From Ruegeria spongiae (GTDB taxonomy: Bacteria > Pseudomonadota > Alphaproteobacteria > Rhodobacterales > Rhodobacteraceae), in the NCBI RefSeq assembly GCF_023502395.1, contig NZ_JAMFMB010000002.1:62001-126000 (forward strand): 64,000 bases of DNA. Direction: 5' to 3'. Below the pieces are notes generated by a model, which ran no database searches, was not told the origin of the DNA, and worked only from the letters and a program-made list of their open reading frames with translations. Positions 18,454 through 26,748 of the stretch are shown piece after piece. Each line of letters opens with the position of its first letter. Within the stretch, counting starts at the first letter, position 1. The position numbers and the translations under genes were made by a program.

Positions 18454-19089
18454 TCAGAGCGCCAAAAGCTCCGGCACATCGTGCATGTTGTGGAACACTT
18501 CGGCACCCAGGTCACGTAACTCAGCGCCATCGTCATGGGCAGCAAAAGCCAGGCAGCGCATCCCGGCGCTGATGGCGGCGGTGACACCACTGCGGCTGTC
18601 TTCGATCACAACCGGGGTCTGTGCCCCGAAATGGCGCGCAGCGATCCGAAACAGCTCAGGGTCGGGCTTGGCAGCACCGTGGGTGTAGGCCGAGAACATC
18701 CGGTCACTGAAACGATCCCAAAGACCGTTTTGGCCAAGTGTGATCTGCATCTTCGCCTCGTGACCGTTCGAGGCGACGCAAAAGGGGACATTTTTCGCGT
18801 CAAGCGCGTCCAACAACTCGGGAATGCCACCCACGAGAGGGCAGCCCGCCTGCAGGCGGGCGTACATTTCACCATAGATCTCTTCAAGCCAGTCATCGGG
18901 CAGGTCCGCGCCCAACTCACGCGCCTTTTCCATGACACCGCTCATCGTGCCGCCGACAAAAAAGCCGAGCGCATCCTCCAGGCCCAGTTCCAGCCCATAG
19001 CGCGCCAGATTGTCGATCATGCACTGGTTGGACATGGTTTCACTGTCCACGAGCACACCGTCGCAGTCGAAGATCACCAGATCATGCAT
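18454..19089 (-). CDS. HAD-superfamily hydrolase (beta-phosphoglucomutase-like)
   Basis: A 211-residue HAD phosphatase. Motif I is LVIFDCDGVLVDSE, with the nucleophile DxD near residues 8-10. Motif II is in FCVASNGHEAKM, motif III in KPDPELF, and motif IV in VVIEDSRSGVTAAISAG. A helical cap lies between motifs I and II. It dephosphorylates a small metabolite, with substrate unknown. Its start overlaps the rsmD stop by 8 bp, so it belongs to the minus-strand run reductase-rsmD-HAD. Confidence 0.9.
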   Translation of the reverse strand: MHDLVIFDCDGVLVDSETMSNQCMIDNLARYGLELGLEDALGFFVGGTMSGVMEKARELGADLPDDWLEEIYGEMYARLQAGCPLVGGIPELLDALDAKNVPFCVASNGHEAKMQITLGQNGLWDRFSDRMFSAYTHGAAKPDPELFRIAARHFGAQTPVVIEDSRSGVTAAISAGMRCLAFAAHDDGAELRDLGAEVFHNMHDVPELLAL

Positions 19090-19663
19090 GTTGCGCGCCT
19101 GTATTTGAGGTTTCCACCCGCCACATCAGCGAAATATGCGTATCGCCGTATTTTCGCTGATCGTACAGCGAAAACCCTTCCGGGGCAGCCATCGGCTGAC
19201 TTTCTTCCCAGACGACAAGCGCGTCATCCGCGATCCAGCCCCCCTCAAGCGCCGTCATCAGCGCCTTTTGCCCGAGGTTTTTGCCATAAGGCGGGTCGAG
19301 AAAGATCAGGTCATAGGCCGCGCCGGGATTGGCGCCCAGCCGTGTGGCATCGCGGCGGATCAGGTCGGTCTGGTCGGCGCTGATGGTCAGGTCGATATTC
19401 TTGTGGATCAGACCCTGCGCCACGCGGCCGTCATCGACGAAGGTGACATGCGCCGCACCGCGCGACAGAGCTTCCAGTCCCAGCGCACCGGTGCCCGCGA
19501 ACAGGTCCAGCACCCGCAACCCGTCGAAGCCGACCTGATGGGTCAATACGTTGAACAGGCTCTCGCGGACCCGGTCGGTGGTCGGGCGCAGATGCGCCCC
19601 TGCATCCCCTTTGCCGAGTGAGGCCAGTGCGCGGCCCCGGAACTGTCCGGCAACGATCCTCAC
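19082..19663 (-). CDS. rsmD: 16S rRNA (guanine-N2)-methyltransferase RsmD
   Basis: A 193-residue methyltransferase: MRIVAGQFRGRALA at the start, LRPTTDRVRESLFNVL, the SAM-binding LDLFAGTGALGLEALSRGA and the catalytic LDPPYGK. It methylates G966 of 16S rRNA in the small-subunit assembly pathway. All family landmarks are present and the length is normal. It overlaps the upstream reductase stop by 4 bp and the downstream HAD gene by 8 bp. Confidence 0.95.
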   Translation of the reverse strand: MRIVAGQFRGRALASLGKGDAGAHLRPTTDRVRESLFNVLTHQVGFDGLRVLDLFAGTGALGLEALSRGAAHVTFVDDGRVAQGLIHKNIDLTISADQTDLIRRDATRLGANPGAAYDLIFLDPPYGKNLGQKALMTALEGGWIADDALVVWEESQPMAAPEGFSLYDQRKYGDTHISLMWRVETSNTGAQHA

Positions 19664-20871
19664 GCCTTCAACAGGGGCTTCAGGTCCGCGTCCGGGTCGG
19701 CGACGATGGCGGGATCGGCGGTCTTGCCCATGTCGATCAGCCGCTTGCCGACCATGTAGGCGCGCGGATCGTTCATCGCGTCCACCGCCAGCAACTGATC
19801 ACCGCGATAATACCAGAACGACTTGCTCTGCCCGCTGCCGTCACGCGTGATCACCCGGTCATAGCCGGAATTCAGACCCGCGATCTGGAGCTTCACATCA
19901 TACTGATCGGACCAGAACCAGGGCTGCGCCACATAGGGTTTTTGGGCGCCCAGCATATTGGCGGCGACGATCTCGGCCTGGTCGATAGCGTTGGGTACAC
20001 TTTCCAGCCGAATCCGGTCACCCTGATGCGGGAAAGAGGCGCAATCGCCCGCCGCCCAGATATCGGGGTCCGAAGTACGGCCAAATTCATCGGTATGGAT
20101 GCCGTTATCGAGGGTCAGCCCCGCTGCCTCGGCAAGTTCCGTCGCCGGAACGATCCCGACGCCGACAACCACGAAATCAACAGCGATCTCGGACCCGTCC
20201 GACAGGACCGCGCCGGTCACCTTGCCCGCCTCGCCGGTCAGTCGGTCCAGTCCGACCCCTTCGCGGATGTCGACGCCGTGGCCGCTGTGCAACGCGCGAA
20301 AATAGTCGCTGGTCTCGGGGGCTGCAACCCGTTGCAGGATGCGGTCGGCCATTTCCACCAGCGTCACTTTCACACCCTTCTTGGCGCAGACCGCTGCGGC
20401 CTCAAGCCCGATATAGCCGCCACCCACGATCAGCACTTGCGCGTGTTCGCGCAGCGCCGGGGCCATTGCGTCGATCCCGGCATGGCTGCGCACCACATGG
20501 ACGCCCTCCAGATCGCCGCCGATGGCGGCGGGCAGGTGGCGCGGATGCGAGCCGGTGGTCAAAGCGAGCTGGTCATAGTTGAGCGTTTCGCCTTCCAGCG
20601 TCACGGTTTTTGCGACCGGGTCGATCGCCTTGACGTGCTGGCCCAGTTTGAGGGTGATGTTGTTCTCGGCATAAAAGCTTTCGGGCCGCAGAAACAGGCG
20701 CTCTTTCTCCATCTCGCCCAGCAGATAGGCCTTGGACAGTGGCGGGCGCTGATAGGGCAGGATGGGTTCGGCCCCGATCAGCGTTATCTCGCCGTCGAAC
20801 CCGTCCTTGCGCAGCCTGGCAACCAGTGATGATCCTGCCTGCCCCGCGCCGATCACGACAATATGGCTCAT
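19660..20871 (-). CDS. FAD-dependent NAD(P)H ferredoxin/rubredoxin reductase family protein
   Basis: A 403-residue two-dinucleotide-domain flavoprotein. It has an N-terminal FAD fold (IVVIGAGQAGSSLVARLR), a central NAD(P)H fold (VLIVGGGYIGLEAAAVCAKK) and FAD-binding DIWAAGDCASFPH. It resembles the ferredoxin reductases of Rieske oxygenase or P450 systems (BphA4, rhodocoxin/putidaredoxin reductase). No ferredoxin or oxygenase lies nearby, so the electron acceptor is unknown. It is the first gene of the run with rsmD (4-bp overlap) and is divergent from a peroxiredoxin 97 bases away. Confidence 0.88.
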   Translation of the reverse strand: MSHIVVIGAGQAGSSLVARLRKDGFDGEITLIGAEPILPYQRPPLSKAYLLGEMEKERLFLRPESFYAENNITLKLGQHVKAIDPVAKTVTLEGETLNYDQLALTTGSHPRHLPAAIGGDLEGVHVVRSHAGIDAMAPALREHAQVLIVGGGYIGLEAAAVCAKKGVKVTLVEMADRILQRVAAPETSDYFRALHSGHGVDIREGVGLDRLTGEAGKVTGAVLSDGSEIAVDFVVVGVGIVPATELAEAAGLTLDNGIHTDEFGRTSDPDIWAAGDCASFPHQGDRIRLESVPNAIDQAEIVAANMLGAQKPYVAQPWFWSDQYDVKLQIAGLNSGYDRVITRDGSGQSKSFWYYRGDQLLAVDAMNDPRAYMVGKRLIDMGKTADPAIVADPDADLKPLLKA

Positions 20872-20968
20872 TTTCCCTCGCCCGATCCGATAATGATGGT
20901 ATCACTCTTGCGTCCAGCTATATGCAAGCAAACGACGTTCCGCAAATCCAACCAAAAGGAAAAGCACG

Positions 20969-21454
20969 ATGATTTCAGTTGGTGACACCCTGCCCGACGC
21001 AACCATGACCCGGATCGGGGCCGAAGGGCCCGAGGCGGTGGCCATGTCCGACAAGATCAACGGGCGCAAAGTCGTGGTTTTTGCGGTACCCGGTGCCTAT
21101 ACGCCGACCTGCAGCTCGGCGCATGTGCCCAGCTTCATGCGCACCAAGGCGGCATTCGACAACAAGGGTGTTGACGAGATCATCTGCGTGTCGGTGAATG
21201 ACCCGTTCGTGATGCATGCCTGGGGCGAGGCGACCGGTGCCACCGGGGCGGGCCTCACCTTGCTTGCGGATGCCGAATGCGCCTTCACCGACGCCATCGG
21301 TATGCGCTTTGACGCGCCGCCCGCCGGGCTGATCGCGCGGTCCAAGCGCTATGCGATGCTGGTCGATGACGGCAAGGTCGTGGCCCTGAATGTCGAGGAC
21401 AATCCGGGCGTCTGCGAAACCTCCGCCGGCGAGGCGCTTCTGGACGAAATGTAA
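20969..21454 (+). CDS. Peroxiredoxin, Prx5/AhpE-like
   Basis: A 161-residue atypical peroxiredoxin with the peroxidatic motif FAVPGAYTPTCSSAHVPSF (peroxidatic Cys48) and the Prx5-type CVSVNDPFVMHAWGE. It reduces hydrogen and alkyl peroxides, using thioredoxin or glutaredoxin. An AAGGA ribosome-binding site precedes the ATG. A canonical terminator follows. The divergent neighbour is a flavoprotein reductase, which may or may not be related. Confidence 0.92.
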   Translation: MISVGDTLPDATMTRIGAEGPEAVAMSDKINGRKVVVFAVPGAYTPTCSSAHVPSFMRTKAAFDNKGVDEIICVSVNDPFVMHAWGEATGATGAGLTLLADAECAFTDAIGMRFDAPPAGLIARSKRYAMLVDDGKVVALNVEDNPGVCETSAGEALLDEM

Positions 21455-21477
21455 GCGGCAGATTAATTTTTCGGGGG

Positions 21478-21503
21478 CAGGGGTGAAATCACCCCTGTTT
21501 TTT
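21478..21503 (+). terminator. Rho-independent terminator after peroxiredoxin
   Basis: CAGGGGT at 21478-21484 pairs with ACCCCTG at 21491-21497 across a 6-base loop, followed by six T. It lies 23 bases after the peroxiredoxin stop. Confidence 0.88.
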
Positions 21504-21569
21504 CTCATTCGGCTTGCCAGTCGGGCAAAAGGGCTGTTCTCTGGGCATCAGCACGGGAGGTCACATGAC

Positions 21570-21818
21570 ATGAATCGAACGCTGGCTATTTTTTCAATGC
21601 TCGCTATGGGCGCATTGCAGGCCTGCGGACCTGCGGCAACACCCGAACAACAGCGGCAACGGGAACACGAGATTGCCTGCCTCAGCGGCTCGCTCGGCGG
21701 TGCGCTGATCGGCGGCGCGATCGGCAATCAGTTCGGCGGCGGCTCGGGCAGGGCGATTCTGACCGCAGCGGGCGCGGGCACAGGCGCCGTGGCGGGCAAC
21801 CGCTATGCGTGCGGATGA
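21570..21818 (+). CDS. Glycine-zipper lipoprotein
   Basis: An 82-residue protein. The lipoprotein signal (MNRTLAIFSMLAMGALQAC, lipobox ALQAC with lipidated Cys19) leads into a glycine-zipper membrane motif (GSLGGALIGGAIGNQFGGG and GRAILTAAGAGTGAVAGN). Such SlyB/Rick_17kDa-type lipoproteins associate with the outer membrane. GGGAGG lies nine bases before the ATG. The EF-hand gene starts 14 bases after the stop, so the two probably form an operon. Confidence 0.8.
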   Translation: MNRTLAIFSMLAMGALQACGPAATPEQQRQREHEIACLSGSLGGALIGGAIGNQFGGGSGRAILTAAGAGTGAVAGNRYACG

Positions 21819-21832
21819 AGGAGGACATGGAC

Positions 21833-22198
21833 ATGACACCAAGCAAAGTGACACTGGGCAAAGTTCTTCTGACCGGCATAGCGCTGGGCCTGGCCGGGGC
21901 CGCATCGGCTCAGGTGAGCGAGATGGAAGGGGCCAGCCTTGATCTTATCGACAAAGATGGGGACGGGGCCGTTTCCCCGTCCGAGTATCGGGATTTTTCC
22001 AACTTTGCCTTCGAGCAGATGGATACCAACAAGAACGGTAGTCTAAGCGCGGCAGAGCTTGGCGCAGCGGGAGCGGGCGAACATATGTCCAGCACCGATG
22101 CAAATGGCGACGGCAAGGTCACGAAATCCGAGATGTCGGATCAGATGACCAAGGATTTCACCGCAGCGGACAAGGATGGCGACGGGCATCTGAACTGA
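21833..22198 (+). CDS. Exported EF-hand calcium-binding protein
   Basis: A 121-residue exported protein. A signal peptide (KVLLTGIALGLAGAASAQ) is followed by four EF-hand-type loops: DKDGDGAVSPSE, DTNKNGSLSAAE, DANGDGKVTKSE and the C-terminal DKDGDGHLN. It should bind calcium in the periplasm or outside the cell; the partner is unknown. Of several in-frame ATGs, 21833 is chosen because AAGGAGG sits eight bases upstream; the one at 21827 is too close. A terminator follows the stop. Confidence 0.88.
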   Translation: MTPSKVTLGKVLLTGIALGLAGAASAQVSEMEGASLDLIDKDGDGAVSPSEYRDFSNFAFEQMDTNKNGSLSAAELGAAGAGEHMSSTDANGDGKVTKSEMSDQMTKDFTAADKDGDGHLN

Positions 22199-22220
22199 TC
22201 CCGACCCCAGAATGATTCAA

Positions 22221-22250
22221 GCCGGGCGCGGATCAGCGTCCGGTTTTTTT
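22221..22250 (+). terminator. Rho-independent terminator after the EF-hand gene
   Basis: CCGGGCGC at 22222-22229 pairs with GCGTCCGG at 22236-22243 (one G-T pair) and is followed by seven T. Confidence 0.85.
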
Positions 22251-22264
22251 GTCTTTGGTCGACC

Positions 22265-22558
22265 TCAGACCAGCGAATCCATTTTGCGGGCCAGCTTCGC
22301 GTCCAACGAAGACAGCCCATCGACATCATGAGTGGTCAACACCACCTCGACTGTTTTGTAGACATTGCGCCATTCGGGGTGGTGGTTCCACTTCTCGGCC
22401 CAGATCGCCGCCTTGGTCATCCAGCCGAAGGCTTCGACGAAATTGTCGAAGATGAAGGTTTTGGTGATGGCGTCGCGATCCTCGATCATCGTCCATCCAT
22501 TGTCGAACAGCGGCTGCAGCAGAGGGCCGCGTGTTTCGTCGCTCAGGCGTTCTGTCAT
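22265..22558 (-). CDS. phhB: 4a-hydroxytetrahydrobiopterin (pterin-4a-carbinolamine) dehydratase
   Basis: A 97-residue PCD/DCoH-family protein. The signature is [20 protein letters not shown], containing the catalytic histidines, with [19 protein letters not shown] after it. It recycles the pterin cofactor used by aromatic amino acid hydroxylases; no phenylalanine hydroxylase is in the window. The start overlaps the upstream GNAT stop by 4 bp. Confidence 0.93.
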   Translation of the reverse strand: MTERLSDETRGPLLQPLFDNGWTMIEDRDAITKTFIFDNFVEAFGWMTKAAIWAEKWNHHPEWRNVYKTVEVVLTTHDVDGLSSLDAKLARKMDSLV

Positions 22559-23742
22559 TGCTGTTCCTCCACATCTGGTTTTCTGAACGGTCCATACTCG
22601 GTCGGCAGTTCGATCTCATCTGAAATCGCGTCCCGCTCGGCGTCGAGATAGCGCGCGATGGCATCGGCGAAATTCGGGTCGCCGACCCAATGCAGCGAGT
22701 GGGTCTGCGTCGGAAGGTAGCCGCGCGCCAGCTTGTGTTCGCCCTGTGCGCCCGCCTCGACCCGTTTCAGGCCCTGCGCAATCGCCAGATCGATGGCCCT
22801 ATAATAGCACAGCTCGAAATGCAGGCAGGGGTGATGTTCGATACAGCCCCAATAGCGCCCGTAGAGCGTCTCGCGCCCGATGAAATTCAGCGCGCCCGCG
22901 ATGGGTATCCCACCACGTTCGGCAAAGACCAGCGCCATATCGTCGGCCATGGTCTGCTGCGCAAGATCGAAGAACTGTCGGGTCAGATAGGGAGAGCCCC
23001 ATTTCCGGGCACCGGTATCCTGATAAAAGGTCCAGAACGCATCCCAATGATCGGGCCGAAGTTCTGCGCCGGAATAAGTGCGAATCTCGCCGCCGAACTC
23101 CTGCGCCTGCCGGCGTTCCTTGCGCAGGTTTTTGCGTTTGCGCGAAGACAACGCGGCCAGAAACCCGTCGAAGTCGCTGTAGGCGTCATTGAGCCAGTGA
23201 AACTGTTGCGTCGTGCGATGCATGAGGCCCATCTGTGTGCCCGCTTCGGCCTCGGCCTCGGTGCAGAAGGTGATGTGCAGGGATGAGATGTCGTTTTCCG
23301 ACGCAAGCTGCACCGCGCCCTGGGTCAGCGCCGAGAGTCCGATGGTTTCATATCCGGGCCGGGTCAGAAATCGGCGACCGGTGGCAGGTGTGAACGGCGC
23401 GGCGATCTGCAGCTTTGGATAATAGTGCCCGCCCGCATGTTCATAGGCATGGGCCCAGTTGTGGTCGAAGATATACTCGCCCTGGCTGTGCGATTTGGCA
23501 TACATCGGTGCCGCCGCAACCATCTGCCCGTCCAGATGAACGGTCAGATATTGTGGCTGCCAACCGGTGCCCGGACCAACCGATCCGCTTTCTTCCAGCG
23601 CCGACAGGAACCGGTGGGTGGTGAATGGGTCGAAGGGGCGGCCGCCGTCCAAAGCTTCGGGGCAGGCGCAGGCATCCCAGTCCGCTGCCGTCACTTGCGA
23701 CAGGGACCCGAGAACCCGAACTTCGACCTGCGTCTGATCCAT
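22555..23742 (-). CDS. FemAB/DUF482-like GNAT acyltransferase
   Basis: A 395-residue protein of the DUF482 family (peptidogalycan biosynthesis annotation): [59 protein letters not shown] and [15 protein letters not shown]. These have a duplicated GNAT fold like Fem transferases, but no confirmed substrate. No signal peptide or membrane segment is seen. It is upstream of phhB (4-bp overlap) and 46 bases downstream of the GDPD gene. It may be involved in cell-wall or lipid acylation, which is inference. Confidence 0.82.
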   Translation of the reverse strand: MDQTQVEVRVLGSLSQVTAADWDACACPEALDGGRPFDPFTTHRFLSALEESGSVGPGTGWQPQYLTVHLDGQMVAAAPMYAKSHSQGEYIFDHNWAHAYEHAGGHYYPKLQIAAPFTPATGRRFLTRPGYETIGLSALTQGAVQLASENDISSLHITFCTEAEAEAGTQMGLMHRTTQQFHWLNDAYSDFDGFLAALSSRKRKNLRKERRQAQEFGGEIRTYSGAELRPDHWDAFWTFYQDTGARKWGSPYLTRQFFDLAQQTMADDMALVFAERGGIPIAGALNFIGRETLYGRYWGCIEHHPCLHFELCYYRAIDLAIAQGLKRVEAGAQGEHKLARGYLPTQTHSLHWVGDPNFADAIARYLDAERDAISDEIELPTEYGPFRKPDVEEQQ

Positions 23743-23788
23743 CTGCCCTCCGCAGCTTGGTGTCTATCTGGGTCGCGTCTGACGCGGT

Positions 23789-24559
23789 TCAACCCGGATG
23801 GGTGGCCAGATACCCTTCGAACGTCACATTGTCGGCCACCGCGCGGGCTTTTGCCTCTTGCGCGGGGCTGCGAATGGTCCAGCACAGGATCGGTACGCCC
23901 TGCGCTTTCAATTCGGTGACGCGGGGCCGGTCCAGATCACCGGCCTCATGGCTGATGAAGCTGGCCTGAACCGTGTCGAAATCCGGGATGCCGCGCAGGT
24001 GGTCGCAGGTGGCCGCAGACAGTTTTTCGATTTCCGGACGATAGGAGCAGGTGACCAGACCACGTGGAATGCCGGGGGCAAGCCGCGCCATCTCGGCCAC
24101 GCTGTGGGGGTTGAAAGACATCACCGCAACCGGGCCGGAATAGTCTGCCAGAGCCTGCGCCGTGGCCCGTTCCAGCGGGCCGATATCGGGGCCCATGCCG
24201 CCATCCTGATCCTTGAGTTCGATCAGCAGCGGCACCTGCCCCGCCACAAGTTCCAGCACCTCGGGCAGGCCGGGGATGCCCTCGCCATCGCCGTGCAGCA
24301 GCGGTGTGGCGCTGGCCTCGGCCGCCGCCAGCGACCGAATCACGCCGGGCTGGCCCGCAAGGCGCGCCAGTTCATAGTCGTGAAACACCATGGCCTGATC
24401 GTCACGGGTCAGTTGCAGGTCGATTTCGATCCCGTAACCGGCTGTGATCGCGGCCCGGATCGCGGCCCGGCTGTTTTCCGGGCGGCCCTGGCTGGTATCG
24501 TGCAGCGCCCGATGGGTGATCGGCGCGCCCAGAAAGGCGGCGGGCAGGTCGGGACGCAT
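23789..24559 (-). CDS. Glycerophosphodiester phosphodiesterase family protein
   Basis: A 256-residue TIM-barrel GDPD. The motif around the catalytic histidines is RALHDTSQGRPENSRAAI. Metal-binding GIEIDLQLTRDDQAMVFHD and VPLLIELKDQ follow. It hydrolyses glycerophosphodiesters to glycerol-3-phosphate, which could feed the glpD enzyme elsewhere in this window. No signal peptide is evident, so it is probably cytosolic. Its start shares one base with the RidA stop (TGATG), indicating coupled translation. Confidence 0.88.
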   Translation of the reverse strand: MRPDLPAAFLGAPITHRALHDTSQGRPENSRAAIRAAITAGYGIEIDLQLTRDDQAMVFHDYELARLAGQPGVIRSLAAAEASATPLLHGDGEGIPGLPEVLELVAGQVPLLIELKDQDGGMGPDIGPLERATAQALADYSGPVAVMSFNPHSVAEMARLAPGIPRGLVTCSYRPEIEKLSAATCDHLRGIPDFDTVQASFISHEAGDLDRPRVTELKAQGVPILCWTIRSPAQEAKARAVADNVTFEGYLATHPG

Positions 24560-25017
24560 CAGCTGACCTCGAAGATGCCTTCGATCTCGACGGCGACCCC
24601 AAAGGGCAGCGAGGCAGCGCTGACCGCCGACCGCGAATGCCGTCCGGCGTCACCCAACGCCTCGACCATGAAATCTGAGGCACCGTTGATGACCTTGGGC
24701 TGATCACCGAAATCCGCAGTGGAATTCACGAAACCGGTCAGCTTGATCACCCGTACCAGCCGGTCGATATCGCCACCGCAGGCGGCCTTGACCTGAGCCA
24801 GCAGATTGATCGCGCAGATGCGCGCCGCCTCGGCGCCTGCCGCGACCTCCATATCATCGCCCAGCTTGCCGGTGATCAGGCCGTCCTCGTTCATCGAGAC
24901 CTGGCCCGACACATAGACAATGTTGCCGGTTTTTACGAACGGCACATAATTTGCCGCCGGTGCGGGTGCGTCCGGCAGGGTGACACCAAGGCTTTGCAGC
25001 TTTGCACTGAAACTCAT
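24559..25017 (-). CDS. RidA/YjgF-family protein
   Basis: A 152-residue member of the long RidA subgroup: MSFSAKLQSLGVTLPDAPAP at the start, NIVYVSGQVSMNEDG, EAARICAINLLAQVKAACGG and VEIEGIF at the end. RidA proteins deaminate reactive enamine/imine intermediates. Long-form members often act differently from E. coli RidA, and the conserved C-terminal arginine of true RidA is not obvious here. The frame is open to 25191, but ATG 25017 begins family homology. It is co-translated with the GDPD gene. Confidence 0.88.
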   Translation of the reverse strand: MSFSAKLQSLGVTLPDAPAPAANYVPFVKTGNIVYVSGQVSMNEDGLITGKLGDDMEVAAGAEAARICAINLLAQVKAACGGDIDRLVRVIKLTGFVNSTADFGDQPKVINGASDFMVEALGDAGRHSRSAVSAASLPFGVAVEIEGIFEVS

Positions 25018-25230
25018 GACCCGTGTTCCTCCTGTTGCGGGGTTTTGCCGGACGCTAGCGGCGAAGCGGCACCGGGGGAAGCCCGAAAAACCACGCTGGC
25101 ACGCGGGAAATCGCGCGCGGCATACCGGGAACAGGCGGCAATGCCCGGCCTGCAGAGGCCTGCGCACACGATTTCGGCAATTCGGTTTCAAATTCTCGCC
25201 ACATCACTTATGTAAGCCCGAATGGCCCAT

Positions 25231-25259
25231 TTGCGGGCCTGCGTTTCATTCGCTAATAA
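25231..25259 (+). promoter_or_regulatory. Candidate sigma-70 promoter for mlaA
   Basis: TTGCGG at 25231-25236 and TAATAA at 25254-25259 are separated by 17 bases, with the mlaA ATG 35 bases after the -10. The rest of the 277-base gap (25018-25294) shows only a short GCCCG/CGGGC stem overlapping this -35. Confidence 0.45.
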
Positions 25260-25294
25260 AATCACGGAAACCATTCGAGCGGACCAAGACCAAA

Positions 25295-26107
25295 ATGCGC
25301 TACCTGTCTTCTTCCTGTCAGCTGCTCTGCGCGCTGACGCTGGCCTTGTTGGTGTCGGCCTGCGCCACCCAAACACCAGAACAACGGGCGCGCGGCGAGA
25401 TTTTTGACCCGTATGAGAACACCAACCGCTCGATCCATGCGTTCAACCGGGGCGTGGACAAGGCCGTTTTCCGGCCCGCGTCCAAGGGGTATGTCGCGAT
25501 CGTTCCGGCGCCGGTGGTGACCGGATTCAGCAATTTCGCGGAAAACCTGTCCTATCCCGGCCAGACGCTGGACTACCTGCTGCAGGGCAACCCACGCGAG
25601 GCTGGCATCGCCGCCGGGCGGTTCCTGCTGAACACGACCTATGGGCTGGCGGGCTTCTTCGATCCCGCCTCCGAGATGAATATTCCGCGCGTCGATACCA
25701 ATTTCGGCGAAACCCTGCATGTCTGGGGATTTGGCGAGGGTGCCTATGTCGAATTGCCGCTTTATGGCCCCAGCACGACCCGGGACGCGGTGGGTGTCGT
25801 CACCAATGCCATCACCAACCCGCTGGGCTTCGGCATCGTGCGACCGGTTGAAAATGTCGGCGTCTATGCCGAGGTCCTGCGTCGCATGGGCGATCGCGGG
25901 AACTTTTCGGATACAGTTGACTCGATCCTGTATGGCAGCGCCGACAGCTATGCGCAGGCCCGTCTGATTTATCTACAAAACCGCCGCTTCGAACTTGCGG
26001 ATAGCGGCAGCGGTTCTACGTTAGACCTTTACGCCGATCCCTATGCCGAGTCTGACACAGGGACGGATGTTTATGACGACCCCTATGAGGACCCCTATGC
26101 GCAGTAA
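25295..26107 (+). CDS. mlaA: MlaA (VacJ) family lipoprotein
   Basis: A 270-residue outer-membrane lipoprotein. The lipoprotein signal ends in LVSAC. The MlaA core has DPYENTNRSIHAFNRGVD, FAENLSYPGQTLDYLLQG, GRFLLNTTYGLAGFFDPA and FGETLHVWGFGEGAYVELPL. It removes mislocalised phospholipid from the outer leaflet and passes it to MlaC. The C-terminal tail is rich in Asp/Tyr/Pro (DPYAESDTGTDVYDDPYEDP). It overlaps mlaC by 11 bases. The inner-membrane MlaFEDB complex is not in the window. Confidence 0.93.
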   Translation: MRYLSSSCQLLCALTLALLVSACATQTPEQRARGEIFDPYENTNRSIHAFNRGVDKAVFRPASKGYVAIVPAPVVTGFSNFAENLSYPGQTLDYLLQGNPREAGIAAGRFLLNTTYGLAGFFDPASEMNIPRVDTNFGETLHVWGFGEGAYVELPLYGPSTTRDAVGVVTNAITNPLGFGIVRPVENVGVYAEVLRRMGDRGNFSDTVDSILYGSADSYAQARLIYLQNRRFELADSGSGSTLDLYADPYAESDTGTDVYDDPYEDPYAQ

Positions 26108-26705
26108 TACGATTTCCCGCCGTTCTTTTGTGACAACCGCTATGGTCGGTCTGGGTGCCGCTCTGGCGCCGATGCCCGCATTGGCGCTGACCGAACAAAG
26201 CGCCCGCGCGCTGGTCGATGAGGTGGTGGCCAACATCAACCAGGTCATCGCCTCGGGCAAATCGCAAAACGCGATGATCAAGGATTTCGAGCGTATCTTC
26301 GTGCGTTATGCCGATGTACCGATCATGGCCCGCTATGCGCTGGGCCCGGATGCGCGTTCGGCCTCCAGATCGCAGATGCGCTCGTTCACCAAGGCGTTTC
26401 AAGGCTATATTTCGCGCAAATACGGGCGTCGCTTCCGCGAGTTCGTCGGTGGCCGGGTCGAGGTGAAATCGACCCGCAAGATCAAGGCCGGGTACGAGAT
26501 CAGAAGCACCGCCTATCTGCAAGGGCAGGCACCGTTCGAGGTCACATTCCTTGTCTCGGACAAGTCTGGCAGCGAAAAGTTCTTCAACATGTTCATCGAG
26601 GGCGTGAACCTGCTGCTGACCGAGCGGACTGAAATTGGCGCGATGCTGGACCAGCGCAAGGGCAACCTGAACCAGTTGATCAAGGATCTGCCCAACGCTG
26701 GATAA
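26097..26705 (+). CDS. mlaC: MlaC/Ttg2D-family phospholipid-binding protein
   Basis: A 202-residue exported protein. The start carries a twin-arginine-like signal (SRRSFVTTAMVGLGAALAPM). The MlaC domain follows: LVDEVVANINQVIASGKS, ADVPIMARYALGPDARSAS, GYISRKYGRRFREFVGG and the C-terminal LLTERTEIGAMLDQRKGN. It ferries phospholipids across the periplasm between MlaA and the MlaFEDB complex. Several in-frame ATGs exist; 26097 has GAGG six bases upstream. A Tat-type signal is unusual for MlaC and deserves checking. Confidence 0.9.
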   Translation: MRSNTISRRSFVTTAMVGLGAALAPMPALALTEQSARALVDEVVANINQVIASGKSQNAMIKDFERIFVRYADVPIMARYALGPDARSASRSQMRSFTKAFQGYISRKYGRRFREFVGGRVEVKSTRKIKAGYEIRSTAYLQGQAPFEVTFLVSDKSGSEKFFNMFIEGVNLLLTERTEIGAMLDQRKGNLNQLIKDLPNAG

Positions 26706-26724
26706 GACGGCTGATGCCGGAGCA

Positions 26725-26748
26725 GGCCCCGCAGGCGCGGGGCCTTAT
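26725..26748 (+). terminator. Hairpin terminator between mlaC and the PBP gene
   Basis: GGCCCCGC at 26725-26732 pairs with GCGGGGCC at 26737-26744 across a 4-base loop, then TTAT. It lies between convergent genes and may serve both strands. Confidence 0.7.
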
